Assembly: GCA_964587755.1 (NCBI GenBank)
Contig: CAZPMC010000006.1
Span: forward strand, 1-64,000
Source: CAZPMC01 sp964587755
GTDB lineage: Bacteria; Bacillota; Clostridia; Acetivibrionales; DTU013
DNA: 64,000 nucleotides
Direction of reading: 5' to 3'
This document shows, piece by piece, positions 52,176 to 60,741 of the stretch; the first letter of the stretch is position 1, and every line of letters starts with the position of its first letter. The position numbers were made by a program, and so were the translations under genes. The notes under the pieces were generated by a model. That model saw only the letters and a list, made by a program, of their open reading frames with translations. It was not told where the DNA came from and made no database searches.

Positions 52176-53416
52176 GAATTAAACAACTTAATGGGATGAA
52201 TGTAAGTGGAAAGCATGTACTTTTTCGTCCTGACATAAATTCTCCCATAGATCCTGATACGAAGAAAATTGTTAATGACAACAGAATCAGAAAAATGGCC
52301 CCGACTCTTAAGTACCTTCTTGATGCAGGCGCTGCTGTTGCTATTATCGCACATCAGGGAGATACGCTGGACTACCAGAATTTGATATCAATGCAAGAGC
52401 ACGCTGAAAAGCTGTCTGAGGTAGTCGGATCTGAGATTAAATATATTGATGATGTGTGCGGGGATGCCGCCATAGCTTACGTCAAAGCCTTAAAGCCCGG
52501 CGAATGCATATTGCTTGGGAACTTGCGTTACCTTACCGAGGAGGTATCCACATTTGAACGGGATGTAAAGCTTACACCCGAACAGATGAAGGATACATAT
52601 CTCATTCGCAGGCTGGCGCCTTTGTTTGATCTCTATGTAAATGACGCTTTTTCTGCAGCCCATAGAAATTGTCCGAGCATGACGGGATTTCAACACCTGC
52701 TTCCGTCAGCGGCAGGATTTCAGTTTTCCGATGAGTATTTTGCACTCAGCTCAGTGCGGGACAATACCAAGAGCCCTGCAGTGTTTGTGCTTGGCGGCGC
52801 CAAAATAAGCGATGCCTTCGGAATGATTGAGACTGTTCTTAAAAATGGAACGGCGGACAAGATATTAACAACAGGTATTACGGCAATAACAATGCTGATT
52901 GCGTCAGGAGCTGACGTTGGAGAAAAGACATTAAAATTTCTAAAGGACAGGGATCTACTTGTTTTTGCAGAGCCGGCAAAAAAATACTTAAAGGAATATG
53001 GCAGTAAAATAGAAATGCCTGTCGATTTAGCATATGAAGACAATGGTAGCCGGAAAGAAATAAGTGTTGATAAATTGCCTTTGGATACTTTATATCCGGA
53101 TATCGGGTCTAAAACCATAGAAAAATACTCATCCATACTAAAGGATGCAGGCACAATATTTGCAAACGGACCAGCCGGAGTTTACGAGAATCCGCTTTTC
53201 ACAAACGGAACAGAGGGTATATGGAAAGCAATTGCTGACAGTGACGCCTATTCTGTCATTGGCGGTGGTGATACTGTAAGCTCTGCGACAAAGTTTATAG
53301 ATGTAAAGAAAATAAGCTATGTATGTACAGCCGGCGGAGCAATGGTGCGTTTTATGTCGGGTAAGAAATTACCGTTGATAGAGGCAATGGAAAATTCATA
53401 TGGAGGTGTGAAATGA
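52172..53416 (+). CDS. Archaeal-type phosphoglycerate kinase-like protein
   Basis: 414 residues from ATG 52172. It is closer to archaeal PGK than to bacterial Pgk: VLFRPDINSPIDPD, LRYLTEE, APLFDLYVNDAFSAAHR and the C-terminal GPAGVYENPLF with VIGGGDT. Arg19 (FRPD) and the Arg of AAHR are kept. The loop that in PGK carries a basic 3-phosphoglycerate ligand (SHLGRP in bacteria, HQSRP or HQSKP in archaea) is HQGDTLDY here, with Asp64. The ATP side (GGAKISDAFGMIETVL) is intact. It overlaps both neighbours by ATGA, so strict coupling is likely. A changed acyl-phosphate substrate is possible. Confidence 0.85.
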   Translation: MRIKQLNGMNVSGKHVLFRPDINSPIDPDTKKIVNDNRIRKMAPTLKYLLDAGAAVAIIAHQGDTLDYQNLISMQEHAEKLSEVVGSEIKYIDDVCGDAAIAYVKALKPGECILLGNLRYLTEEVSTFERDVKLTPEQMKDTYLIRRLAPLFDLYVNDAFSAAHRNCPSMTGFQHLLPSAAGFQFSDEYFALSSVRDNTKSPAVFVLGGAKISDAFGMIETVLKNGTADKILTTGITAITMLIASGADVGEKTLKFLKDRDLLVFAEPAKKYLKEYGSKIEMPVDLAYEDNGSRKEISVDKLPLDTLYPDIGSKTIEKYSSILKDAGTIFANGPAGVYENPLFTNGTEGIWKAIADSDAYSVIGGGDTVSSATKFIDVKKISYVCTAGGAMVRFMSGKKLPLIEAMENSYGGVK

Positions 53417-54237
53417 CCCCACTAAAGAAGTTTGCAACACAAATACGAATAGAGCAGATTAAATGTATTAAGCATCGCGGCTTTGGACATATAGGGGGCG
53501 CTTTGTCGGCAACCGACCTGATAGCGGCACTCTACGGCGGTATCATGCGAATTGATCCGAAGAATCCAGAATGGCAGGACAGGGACAGGTTTGTATGCTC
53601 CAAAGGCCATGCCGGGCCTGCATTGTATGCAGCACTGGCTTTGAAGGGTTATTTCCCGTTTGATTGGCTTCTGACACTGAACAGACCAGGGACAAAGCTT
53701 CCCAGTCACTGTGATATGAATCTTACACCGGGTATCGATATGACAACCGGCTCTCTTGGTCAGGGAGCATCGACTGCCGCAGGCATGGCACTTGCACTGA
53801 AAAACAGTAAATCGGACGCCCGGGTCTACTTGCTTCTTGGCGATGGCGAATGTAATGAGGGTCAGGTGTGGGAAATGGTTATGTTTGCTGCAGCCAAAAA
53901 AATAAATAATCTTATTGCCTTTGTAGACTATAACCACAAACAGTTAGATGGCAGGACTGAGGATATCATTGATTTAGGTGATTTAAAATCAAAGTTTGAA
54001 TCCTTCGGTTGGTTTACCCAGTCTGTGGATGGCAACGATCCGGATGTAATTTTTGAAGCCATAAACAAAGCCAAAGACGAGCAAGGTGACAGACCTGCGA
54101 TGATAATATTGAACACAATAAAGGGTGCTGGAGTTCCTTCAATAGAGAAAATGGAATTTAATCACCACATAAATATGAGTCCGGAATTCTCGGATGAAGC
54201 AATAGCACATCTTGAGAAATTGCTTGAGGAGGTGTAG
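53413..54237 (+). CDS. Transketolase, N-terminal (ThDP-binding) subunit
   Basis: 274 residues. Split transketolase N-half: GHIGGALSATDLIAALYGG, RDRFVCSKGHAGPALYAALA and the ThDP/Mg motif GDGECNEGQVWE ending in FVDYNHKQLDG. Starts inside the PGK stop (ATGA) with GGAGG upstream. Split transketolases are common in archaea and some Firmicutes. Together with the next gene it would transfer a two-carbon ketol unit between sugar phosphates. Confidence 0.92.
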   Translation: MTPLKKFATQIRIEQIKCIKHRGFGHIGGALSATDLIAALYGGIMRIDPKNPEWQDRDRFVCSKGHAGPALYAALALKGYFPFDWLLTLNRPGTKLPSHCDMNLTPGIDMTTGSLGQGASTAAGMALALKNSKSDARVYLLLGDGECNEGQVWEMVMFAAAKKINNLIAFVDYNHKQLDGRTEDIIDLGDLKSKFESFGWFTQSVDGNDPDVIFEAINKAKDEQGDRPAMIILNTIKGAGVPSIEKMEFNHHINMSPEFSDEAIAHLEKLLEEV

Positions 54238-54239
54238 AG

Positions 54240-55196
54240 ATGTTTACAGTTATTTATAATGGTGAATATGAAAAGGTTCTATTGAGGGACGTTTTTGCAA
54301 GTACTATGGAAAAGCTGTTTAAGCTTGACGATCAGGTAGTGTATCTTGATGCAGATCTGATGAACGCTTTTTCTACCCTCCAGTTATCTAAAGATTACCC
54401 TGAAAAGGCAATTGACTGTGGTGTGCAGGAAGCCAATATGATCGGTATCGCAGCCGGCATGTCGGCAGTGGGGAGAAAACCGTATGTTCATACATTTGCA
54501 GCCTTTGCGTCCAGGCGCTGTTTTGACCAGGTATTCTTATCCGTAGGGTATTCTAAGAACAGTGTCCGGATTATTGGTTCAGATGCAGGTGTTACTGCTG
54601 CATACAATGGCGGAACACATATGCCCTTCGAGGATGTAGCAATGTACAGGACTATTCCCGGTGCAGCCGTTTTTGATATTGTGGATTCAGTACAATTTGA
54701 AAATGTATTGATGAACACAAAGGACAGACCCGGAGTTACATATATCCGTACAATCCGAAAAAAAGCGGTGGGTGTGTATGGTCCCGGCAGTGAATTTGAA
54801 ATAGGGAAAGCCAACGTATTGCGGGATGGTTCAGATGTGACTATCATTGCATGCGGAATCATGGTTGCTGAGGCTCTAAAGGCTGCCCAAATCCTTGAAG
54901 AGCAGGGCATATCTGCCGCAGTTATTGATATCGTTACCATTAAGCCCGTTGACGAGCAAACTGTCATAGAATATGCAAAAAAGACCGGTGCTGTCGTGAC
55001 TGCTGAAAATGCAAATATTATAGGCGGGCTTGGCAGTGCGGTTGCGGAAGTAGTAAGCAGGAAGCAGCCCACTAAGATGGGGTTTGTAGGTATAAATGAC
55101 CTGTACGGGGAAGTCGGGGAAGAGGAATACTTGAGACAGCGTTTTGAACTGACTCCCGAGAAAATCGTAAAGGTAGTAAAGGATACAGTTAAATAA
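54240..55196 (+). CDS. Transketolase, C-terminal subunit
   Basis: 318 residues, starting two bases after the previous stop with GAGGAGG upstream. It holds the pyrimidine-binding domain with the catalytic Glu in VQEANMIGIAAGM, the TFAAFASRRCFDQ stretch and THMPFEDVAMYR, and then the C-terminal transketolase domain (GSDVTIIACGIMVAEAL onward). It is required with the N-subunit for activity. The order SDR-SDR-hydroxyacid dehydrogenase-GAPDH-PGK-TK-TK-SDR is one continuous transcription unit by spacing. Confidence 0.92.
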   Translation: MFTVIYNGEYEKVLLRDVFASTMEKLFKLDDQVVYLDADLMNAFSTLQLSKDYPEKAIDCGVQEANMIGIAAGMSAVGRKPYVHTFAAFASRRCFDQVFLSVGYSKNSVRIIGSDAGVTAAYNGGTHMPFEDVAMYRTIPGAAVFDIVDSVQFENVLMNTKDRPGVTYIRTIRKKAVGVYGPGSEFEIGKANVLRDGSDVTIIACGIMVAEALKAAQILEEQGISAAVIDIVTIKPVDEQTVIEYAKKTGAVVTAENANIIGGLGSAVAEVVSRKQPTKMGFVGINDLYGEVGEEEYLRQRFELTPEKIVKVVKDTVK

Positions 55197-55232
55197 TGCA
55201 GCAATTAAAATATCAGGATTGAGAGGTATACT

Positions 55233-56000
55233 ATGAGTACGTCACTTTTTGATTTAACCGGAAAGATGGCCTTGATAACAGGGTCAGGGCAAGGCCTTGG
55301 CTTTGTAATAGCAAGAGGATTGGGAAAAGCAGGCGCAACTATAGTTTTAAATGATATTGATAAGGATAAATTGGATAAAGCAGTTGAGATTTTGAGAAAT
55401 GAAGGGATTGAAACCCACGGAAGCTTGTTCAATGTCACAAAGAAGGATGAAATCGAGAAGGAAGTCAGGTTCATTGAGGAGAAAATAGGGCCTATTGACA
55501 TACTTTTCAACAATGCAGGGATACAGCGCAGAATTCCTTTGGAAGATTTCCCTGAATCCGACTGGGATGATATAATGGAGATAAACTTAAAAGGTGTTTT
55601 CCTGACAAGCCAGCAGGTTGTTAAGGGAATGATCTCGCGCAGAAGAGGCAAGATTGTAAATATTTGCTCACTTCAAAGCGAGCTGGGACGTCAAACCATA
55701 GCACCCTATGCTGCATCTAAAGGCGGTGTAAAGATGCTGACCCGGGGGATGGCTGTTGACTGGGGCAAGCACAATATTCAGACTAACGGAATAGGGCCAG
55801 GTTATTTTATTACTGAAATGACGCAGAAGCTGGCAGACGACCCGGAATTTGACGCGTGGCTTAAGGCAAGAACTCCGGCAGACCGCTGGGGATTTCCGGA
55901 AGAGCTGGTGGGCACTGCAATTTTCCTGTCCTCTGAAGCATCTAACTTTATTAACGGCCAGATTATTTATGTTGACGGGGGCATATTAGCTTCAATCTAA
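55233..56000 (+). CDS. Gluconate 5-dehydrogenase-like SDR
   Basis: 255 residues. Start MSTSLFDLTGKMALITG and the motifs TGSGQGLG, NNAGIQRRIPLEDF, ICSLQSE (Ser) and YAASKGG (Tyr, Lys) match the gluconate 5-dehydrogenase/IdnO subgroup of SDRs. The Asp in VLNDID favours NAD(H), although IdnO-type enzymes vary. It differs from the tandem SDR pair at 48.5-50.1 kb. A role in keto-sugar-acid interconversion is likely. Last sugar gene before mocA, with 16 bases between. Confidence 0.85.
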   Translation: MSTSLFDLTGKMALITGSGQGLGFVIARGLGKAGATIVLNDIDKDKLDKAVEILRNEGIETHGSLFNVTKKDEIEKEVRFIEEKIGPIDILFNNAGIQRRIPLEDFPESDWDDIMEINLKGVFLTSQQVVKGMISRRRGKIVNICSLQSELGRQTIAPYAASKGGVKMLTRGMAVDWGKHNIQTNGIGPGYFITEMTQKLADDPEFDAWLKARTPADRWGFPEELVGTAIFLSSEASNFINGQIIYVDGGILASI

Positions 56001-56016
56001 GGAGAAGTTCGGTTAA

Positions 56017-56595
56017 ATGACAGCTATAATATTGGCGGCAGGTTTTTCAAAGCGATTTAGGGGAAATAAACTGCTTGCCAAAATTAATGGAAAACCCATA
56101 ATTTCACGAGTTGTTGAAACTGTTCAGAAATGCGGCTTCGAGGAGATTATCCTTGTAAGCCGTTCTTCTGATGTAAAAGAGTTTTTTAAAGACGCAGATA
56201 TAAAGGTCGTAATTAATGACAATGCGGCACTTGGAATCAGCACGTCCATAAAATGCGGTATTAGAAATGCCAGGTCTTCGGATTCATTTATGTTTTTTGC
56301 GGCAGACCAACCCTTTATAGATGAAAAAACTGTTAAAGCATTGTTAGGAGCCTATAAAAACAAGAAGGGTTCTATAATAGTACCCAAATACAATGGCGTC
56401 AACGGTAACCCTGTTATTTTTGCAGGACGTTGGAAGACAGAGCTTCTAATGTTGACAGGTGATATTGGAGGAAGGGCTATAATAAAAGCAAATCCTGATA
56501 AGGTTCATTATGTGCAGATAGATAATGAGGCTGCAGGAATAGATATAGATACAAGGGATGATTACAGGCTTAACAAAAACAGAGAAAACAGCTAG
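56017..56595 (+). CDS. mocA: Molybdenum cofactor cytidylyltransferase (MocA-like)
   Basis: 192 residues, nucleotidyltransferase fold. Signature IILAAGFSKRFRGNKLLAKI near the start, GISTSIKCGIR, AADQPFID and NGNPVIFAGR match the MocA/MobA-like group that makes molybdopterin cytosine dinucleotide for xanthine-dehydrogenase-type hydroxylases. The LGIS segment, and an LAAG with GFSKR instead of MobA's GGSSRR, favour MocA. This fits the molybdenum hydroxylase at 30.1 kb. It ends the plus-strand run; the sirtuin gene converges five bases downstream. Confidence 0.85.
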   Translation: MTAIILAAGFSKRFRGNKLLAKINGKPIISRVVETVQKCGFEEIILVSRSSDVKEFFKDADIKVVINDNAALGISTSIKCGIRNARSSDSFMFFAADQPFIDEKTVKALLGAYKNKKGSIIVPKYNGVNGNPVIFAGRWKTELLMLTGDIGGRAIIKANPDKVHYVQIDNEAAGIDIDTRDDYRLNKNRENS

Positions 56596-56600
56596 ATTTA

Positions 56601-57332
56601 TCAGTGAAATACAGCCTTATCAAGCACTTGCCCGATAGGCTCCTTTATAATCAGGTCAGCCCTGTCATCATAAGCGGTGGAAGATTTGTTGATTAATACA
56701 AGCCTGCTGCCTTTGTAATAATTTATAAGACCGGCTGCAGGATATACTGCAAGGGATGTTCCGCCTACAATGAGAGTGTCGGCTTTTATTATATATTCTA
56801 TAGCCTTACTCAAAATATCGTTGTCTAAAGCTTCTTCATAAAGAGTTACGTCAGGCCGGACAATATTTGTGCATTTATCACACTTAGGAACCGTATCGGC
56901 AGAATTTATAATATAGGACAAATCAAACTTTTTTCCACAACCTGTACAGTAATTTCTATGCACTGAGCCGTGGAGCTCAAATACATTTACGCTTCCGGCT
57001 AATTGGTGCAGTCCGTCTATATTTTGGGTTATCACGGCTTTAAGTGAGCCCCTCTCTTCAAGTGCGGACAGTGCTATATGAGCTTTATTGGGTTTAGCAT
57101 CTAAAAAAATCATATTATTTTTATAAAAATCAAAAAATTCCTCAGGATGGCTGACAAAAAAGGAATGACTAAGCATCACCTCAGGAGGATAGCCAAATTT
57201 TTTTATGGTTTTATAAATGCCGTCCTCACTTCTGAAATCAGGTATGCTGCTTTCTGTTGAAACACCTGCTCCGCCGAAAAATACGATATTTTGGGATTGG
57301 GCCAAAATATTTTTAAGCTTATCGATGCTCAA
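56601..57332 (-). CDS. cobB: NAD-dependent protein deacylase, SIR2 family
   Basis: 243 residues. Motifs: GAGVSTESSIPDFRSEDG (NAD), TQNIDGLHQLAGS, the catalytic His in ELHGS, the zinc Cys pairs CTGCGKKF and CDKCTNIV, and VGGTSLAVYPAA. It removes acetyl or other acyl groups from Lys, cytoplasmic. It starts at TTG 57332 with GGTGAT upstream, directly after the HAD gene, so the two form a minus-strand pair. No acetyltransferase gene is nearby. Confidence 0.92.
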   Translation of the reverse strand: MSIDKLKNILAQSQNIVFFGGAGVSTESSIPDFRSEDGIYKTIKKFGYPPEVMLSHSFFVSHPEEFFDFYKNNMIFLDAKPNKAHIALSALEERGSLKAVITQNIDGLHQLAGSVNVFELHGSVHRNYCTGCGKKFDLSYIINSADTVPKCDKCTNIVRPDVTLYEEALDNDILSKAIEYIIKADTLIVGGTSLAVYPAAGLINYYKGSRLVLINKSSTAYDDRADLIIKEPIGQVLDKAVFH

Positions 57333-57334
57333 AA

Positions 57335-58141
57335 TTAATCACCTGCTTCGTTTATATATTTATCAATAGCATATGCTACTCCGTCTTCATCACATGACTT
57401 TGTTACAAAGTCTGCTCTTTTCCTCACTAAAGCATGAGCGTTTTCCATGGCGACACCTAAGCCTGCGTATTCAATCATAGGCAAATCATTTAAACCGTCA
57501 CCAATGGCAATCATCTCTTCAGAGCTTATGTTGTAATACTGACCCAGCCTCTCCAAAGCTTGAGCCTTTGATACATTTTTGTCTACAAACTCCAAAAAGT
57601 AGGGCTGTGACGTATGAAAATTAATGCCCTGGCCAAGGTTATCGTGTAAAATAGGCTGGTACCTGGCGATGTTTTCAGCTTCATCATACCATAAAATCTT
57701 TGTTATACCGTTTTGAATGACTGCTTCTTCATTTTCTAATAATATTGGCTCAACACCAGATAAGCTCTTGTATTTTTCTGTTCTCTCATTAAACTCGCTT
57801 ACATACAGCTTGTTGTTTGACCAGACCATTACCGTTGGAGTAAAGCGCTTTGCCCAATAAAGAATACTTCTAGCATCCTCGGCACAAAGACATTGCTGGT
57901 ATATTACCTGTCTTGACTTTCCCTTAACAATCATAGCACCGTTGTAGGTGATAAAAGGGGCATCCAAACCTAATATTTCGTTGTAGCGCTCAACGCCCTG
58001 AATGGGCCTGCCGGTTGAAACTGTAAACAATACACCCTTTTCAACAGCCCGCCTGATGGAAAAAACCGTCTTTTTTGTAATGATTCCCTGAGAGTTTAAA
58101 AGTGTCCCGTCCATATCTACAGCTATCAATTTGTATTCCAT
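57335..58141 (-). CDS. Cof-type HAD hydrolase
   Basis: 268 residues from ATG 58141, with GGAGAA upstream. HAD motif I DMDGTLLNSQG, motif II VSTGRP, motif III Lys in VSKAQALERLG and motif IV GDGLNDLPMI. The C2-type cap between about 85 and 190 places it in the Cof/YidA group of sugar-phosphate and nucleotide phosphatases. The frame is open well upstream, but there is no other ribosome site and the longer N-terminus has no family match. The substrate cannot be predicted. Confidence 0.88.
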   Translation of the reverse strand: MEYKLIAVDMDGTLLNSQGIITKKTVFSIRRAVEKGVLFTVSTGRPIQGVERYNEILGLDAPFITYNGAMIVKGKSRQVIYQQCLCAEDARSILYWAKRFTPTVMVWSNNKLYVSEFNERTEKYKSLSGVEPILLENEEAVIQNGITKILWYDEAENIARYQPILHDNLGQGINFHTSQPYFLEFVDKNVSKAQALERLGQYYNISSEEMIAIGDGLNDLPMIEYAGLGVAMENAHALVRKRADFVTKSCDEDGVAYAIDKYINEAGD

Positions 58142-58282
58142 AGTATTCTCCGTATATTTATGTATAAATTTTAATGTTACCTTAAGTATAGCATAGATAT
58201 GGCGTAACCGTTTTATATTATTTTCCATGCTTTTGTAATTTTGTACATATTTTTGCCTGCCCCGAAAGATTAACATAATGTT

Positions 58283-58300
58283 ATGAAATACGTGTTTCAT
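58283..58300 (+). promoter_or_regulatory. 18-bp palindrome upstream of the sugar ABC operon
   Basis: ATGAAATACGTGTTTCAT is symmetric except for one pair. It lies 35 bases before the binding-protein start in the 193-base spacer 58142-58334. TTGCCT (58253-58258), a 17-base gap and TAATGT (58276-58281) is a weak promoter candidate directly upstream. The symmetry and size suit a LacI-type repressor or a catabolite-repression site. Confidence 0.5.
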
Positions 58301-58334
58301 TTGAAATTGAAAATTAGAACGGGAGGAAAATGTT

Positions 58335-59723
58335 ATGTCAAGAAAAATAAGAGTTTTGGCTCTTGTACTGGCGCTTATTTTCGCAGTAGGAATTCTTGGT
58401 GGTTGCGGCGCAGGCAAAAATGACAAGACAGATGATAAAGGCACTCAAAGTACACCCGATGAAAAAATTGAACTATCTATGCTGTATTGGGCAGATGATG
58501 TACAAAAAAAGCTGGTAACAAAAGCGTGCGAGGATTATGAGAAAGAAACCGGCATAAAGATAAATGCCGAGGCGTTACCAGCAGACGAAACCTTTGAAGC
58601 ATACATACAGACACGTAAAGAGTCCAATACTCTGCCTGATGTAAGCTACATGGGAGAGACCGACATTGTTAAGTATAATGCAATGGGTATATTGGCGGAT
58701 ATAAGTGATTTATTTGAAGAAGGTAAAATTAACGAAAAGCTTGGTGCTGTTACTATTAAGAGCAGCGATGGAAAGATAATAGGCGTTGGCCTTTCAAACC
58801 AGTTGGTTCTTCTATACTACAATAAAGATATGTTTGATGCTGCAGGACTGGAAGCACCACCAAGCAGGGTTGAGGATGCATGGAGCTGGGATGAGTTTGT
58901 TGAGATTACAAAGAAGCTGACAGTTGATACAGAAGGGAAAAATGCTACAGAAGCAGGCTTCAATCCTAAGAAAATTAAAACATACGGTATTGGCTTCAAC
59001 TGTCTTCGTGAATTCCACCAGTTCTGGAGCTTGTATGCCAACGGCGGCGGAGTTGTATCCCCCGACGGAAGCCAGTTCCTCTGGGATAGTCCTAAATCCG
59101 TTGAAGGTCTTCAGAACCTTATCGACCTAATACATAAGCACAATGTTGCCAGCCAGGCTCTTTACACTTGGCAGTCTTCCATCGGAAGTGTTGCTGATGC
59201 TTTAGGCGGTGGTGGATACGCAATGTACACCAATGGTTCTTGGGATTTGGCTAATCTTCCTAATATTGAAGGAATAAATGTGGGTGTGGGTGTACTGCCG
59301 AAAATGGCAAAGGCTTCGACTATGAACTGTGGTGGACCAATGGTAGTATACAATACCTCTAAGCATCTTGCGGAGGCTAAGGCTTTCTACGCATATATGG
59401 TAGATCCTGAGAAAAACCTGGATATTATAAAGACCGGTGCATGGCTGCCCAATGAAGCAGCATGGTACACTGATGAAGCTCTGATAGCAAAATGGACTGC
59501 CGATCTGCCCAAAACAGCGGTAGAAGCAATACTCAGCTATTCAAACACAGAGGGCTCTATTGCTCAGTGGCCGGCCTATTACGTTCCTGCATACAACAAG
59601 ATGGGTACCGAATATGAAAAATACATTGATCAAGCCTTGACCGGTGAGAAGACTGTTCAGGAGGTCTTTGATGAGTGTATGCCGACAATAAAAGCTCATT
59701 TTGAAAGCGGTACCGTAGATTAA
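58335..59723 (+). CDS. Sugar ABC transporter binding lipoprotein 1 (family 1)
   Basis: 462 residues. Signal peptide with lipobox Cys24 (ILGGC), then a short charged linker and a two-lobe family-1 binding protein: LSMLYWADD at the start, a central DEFVEITKKLT segment and GGGYAMYTNGSWDLANL, a typical sugar-binder stretch. CUT1-type permeases follow. The sugar is unknown; the size suits an oligosaccharide or sugar derivative. GGGAGGAAAATGTT upstream is a strong site. A hairpin follows the gene. Confidence 0.92.
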   Translation: MSRKIRVLALVLALIFAVGILGGCGAGKNDKTDDKGTQSTPDEKIELSMLYWADDVQKKLVTKACEDYEKETGIKINAEALPADETFEAYIQTRKESNTLPDVSYMGETDIVKYNAMGILADISDLFEEGKINEKLGAVTIKSSDGKIIGVGLSNQLVLLYYNKDMFDAAGLEAPPSRVEDAWSWDEFVEITKKLTVDTEGKNATEAGFNPKKIKTYGIGFNCLREFHQFWSLYANGGGVVSPDGSQFLWDSPKSVEGLQNLIDLIHKHNVASQALYTWQSSIGSVADALGGGGYAMYTNGSWDLANLPNIEGINVGVGVLPKMAKASTMNCGGPMVVYNTSKHLAEAKAFYAYMVDPEKNLDIIKTGAWLPNEAAWYTDEALIAKWTADLPKTAVEAILSYSNTEGSIAQWPAYYVPAYNKMGTEYEKYIDQALTGEKTVQEVFDECMPTIKAHFESGTVD

Positions 59724-59736
59724 TGTTGAGCCTCGG

Positions 59737-59771
59737 TAAAATACCGTTCTCAAATCGGGAACGGTATTTTA
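59737..59771 (+). other. Hairpin between binding protein 1 and the permeases
   Basis: TAAAATACCGTTC pairs perfectly with GAACGGTATTTTA (13 bp, 9-base loop). The 3' arm ends in TTTTA, so it can act as a partial terminator or an mRNA stabiliser for the upstream binding-protein message. Confidence 0.65.
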
Positions 59772-59796
59772 TCAAATACAGGGGAGGAATTTTAGA

Positions 59797-60741
59797 ATGA
59801 ACAAGTTGAGAATAAAGCACAGCAAAAGGCTCCGAAAAGAATATCTGGCAGGATATTTATTTGCTTCCCCGGCGATTATCGGCTTTATTGCATTGACACT
59901 GTATCCCATGCTGGCCAGTCTTTATTACAGCTTTAATAAAATAGGTCTGCAAGGGGACATACAATGGATAGGGTTGGACAATTTTATCTTTATGCTGACC
60001 GATCCCACATCAGAGTTCAAAAAGTCGATAGCGGTTACTCTTATATATGCCGGTATAAATGTTGTATTGGTAATTGGCTGGTGCCTCGGTATTTCTCTTT
60101 TGCTTAACAGGGATTTTTACGGAAGAAATACACTTCGGGCAATATTTTACCTTCCATCTGTAATTCCTGTATTAGCCACAGCAATACTTTGGAAAGTGAT
60201 TTTACAAAACCAGGCTCAGGGCGGTTTAGTCAATCAGCTCTTACTTGCCTTAAATATGGAAACAGTTGAATGGCTTACCGATACAAAGATGATTTTTGTA
60301 ACATTATTTATTATGAGCCTTTGGACTTGTGGCGGTACAATAGTTGTATTCCTGGCAACTCTTCAGGATGTGCCGGAAGAGCTGCTTGAATCGGTTGCTA
60401 TAGATGGCGGCAATGCATGGCATAAGTTCAGGGCAGTTGTCTTTCCTACAATTGAGCCTGTACTGTTTTTTCAGTCCCTGATTTGTATGATGACATCTGT
60501 TCAGATATTTACCCAAAGCGTCGCATTGTCATCTAACGGTGGGCCAAACCGTATGACTTATTTTATTAATGTTATGATATATGACCATGCTTTTAAAAAA
60601 GTCGGCAGCAGGGGACTAGCATCAGCTGAAGCGTGGGCTGTATTTATTGTCATTCTTTTGCTTACCGCTGTCATGTTTATGCTTCAAAGCTTTTTCAGCC
60701 CCCATCGGGAAAAGCGCATATACAGAAGGAGGGTTAAGTAA
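59797..60741 (+). CDS. Sugar ABC transporter permease (MalF/UgpA-like)
   Basis: 314 residues with six membrane helices expected. The basic N-terminus (KHSKRLRKEY) is followed by the first helix. The ATPase-contact EAA loop is ESVAIDGGNAWHKFRAVVFP. The end overlaps the next start by one base (TAATG). No ATPase gene lies in the operon within the window; CUT1 importers often use a shared MsmK-type ATPase encoded elsewhere. Confidence 0.92.
   Translation: MNKLRIKHSKRLRKEYLAGYLFASPAIIGFIALTLYPMLASLYYSFNKIGLQGDIQWIGLDNFIFMLTDPTSEFKKSIAVTLIYAGINVVLVIGWCLGISLLLNRDFYGRNTLRAIFYLPSVIPVLATAILWKVILQNQAQGGLVNQLLLALNMETVEWLTDTKMIFVTLFIMSLWTCGGTIVVFLATLQDVPEELLESVAIDGGNAWHKFRAVVFPTIEPVLFFQSLICMMTSVQIFTQSVALSSNGGPNRMTYFINVMIYDHAFKKVGSRGLASAEAWAVFIVILLLTAVMFMLQSFFSPHREKRIYRRRVK

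Noticed and set aside
57335..58444. A 369-residue HAD protein with an N-terminal extension
   Set aside because: The extra N-terminal residues have no ribosome site or family match and would run across the upstream region of the divergent sugar operon; ATG 58141 has GGAGAA upstream.
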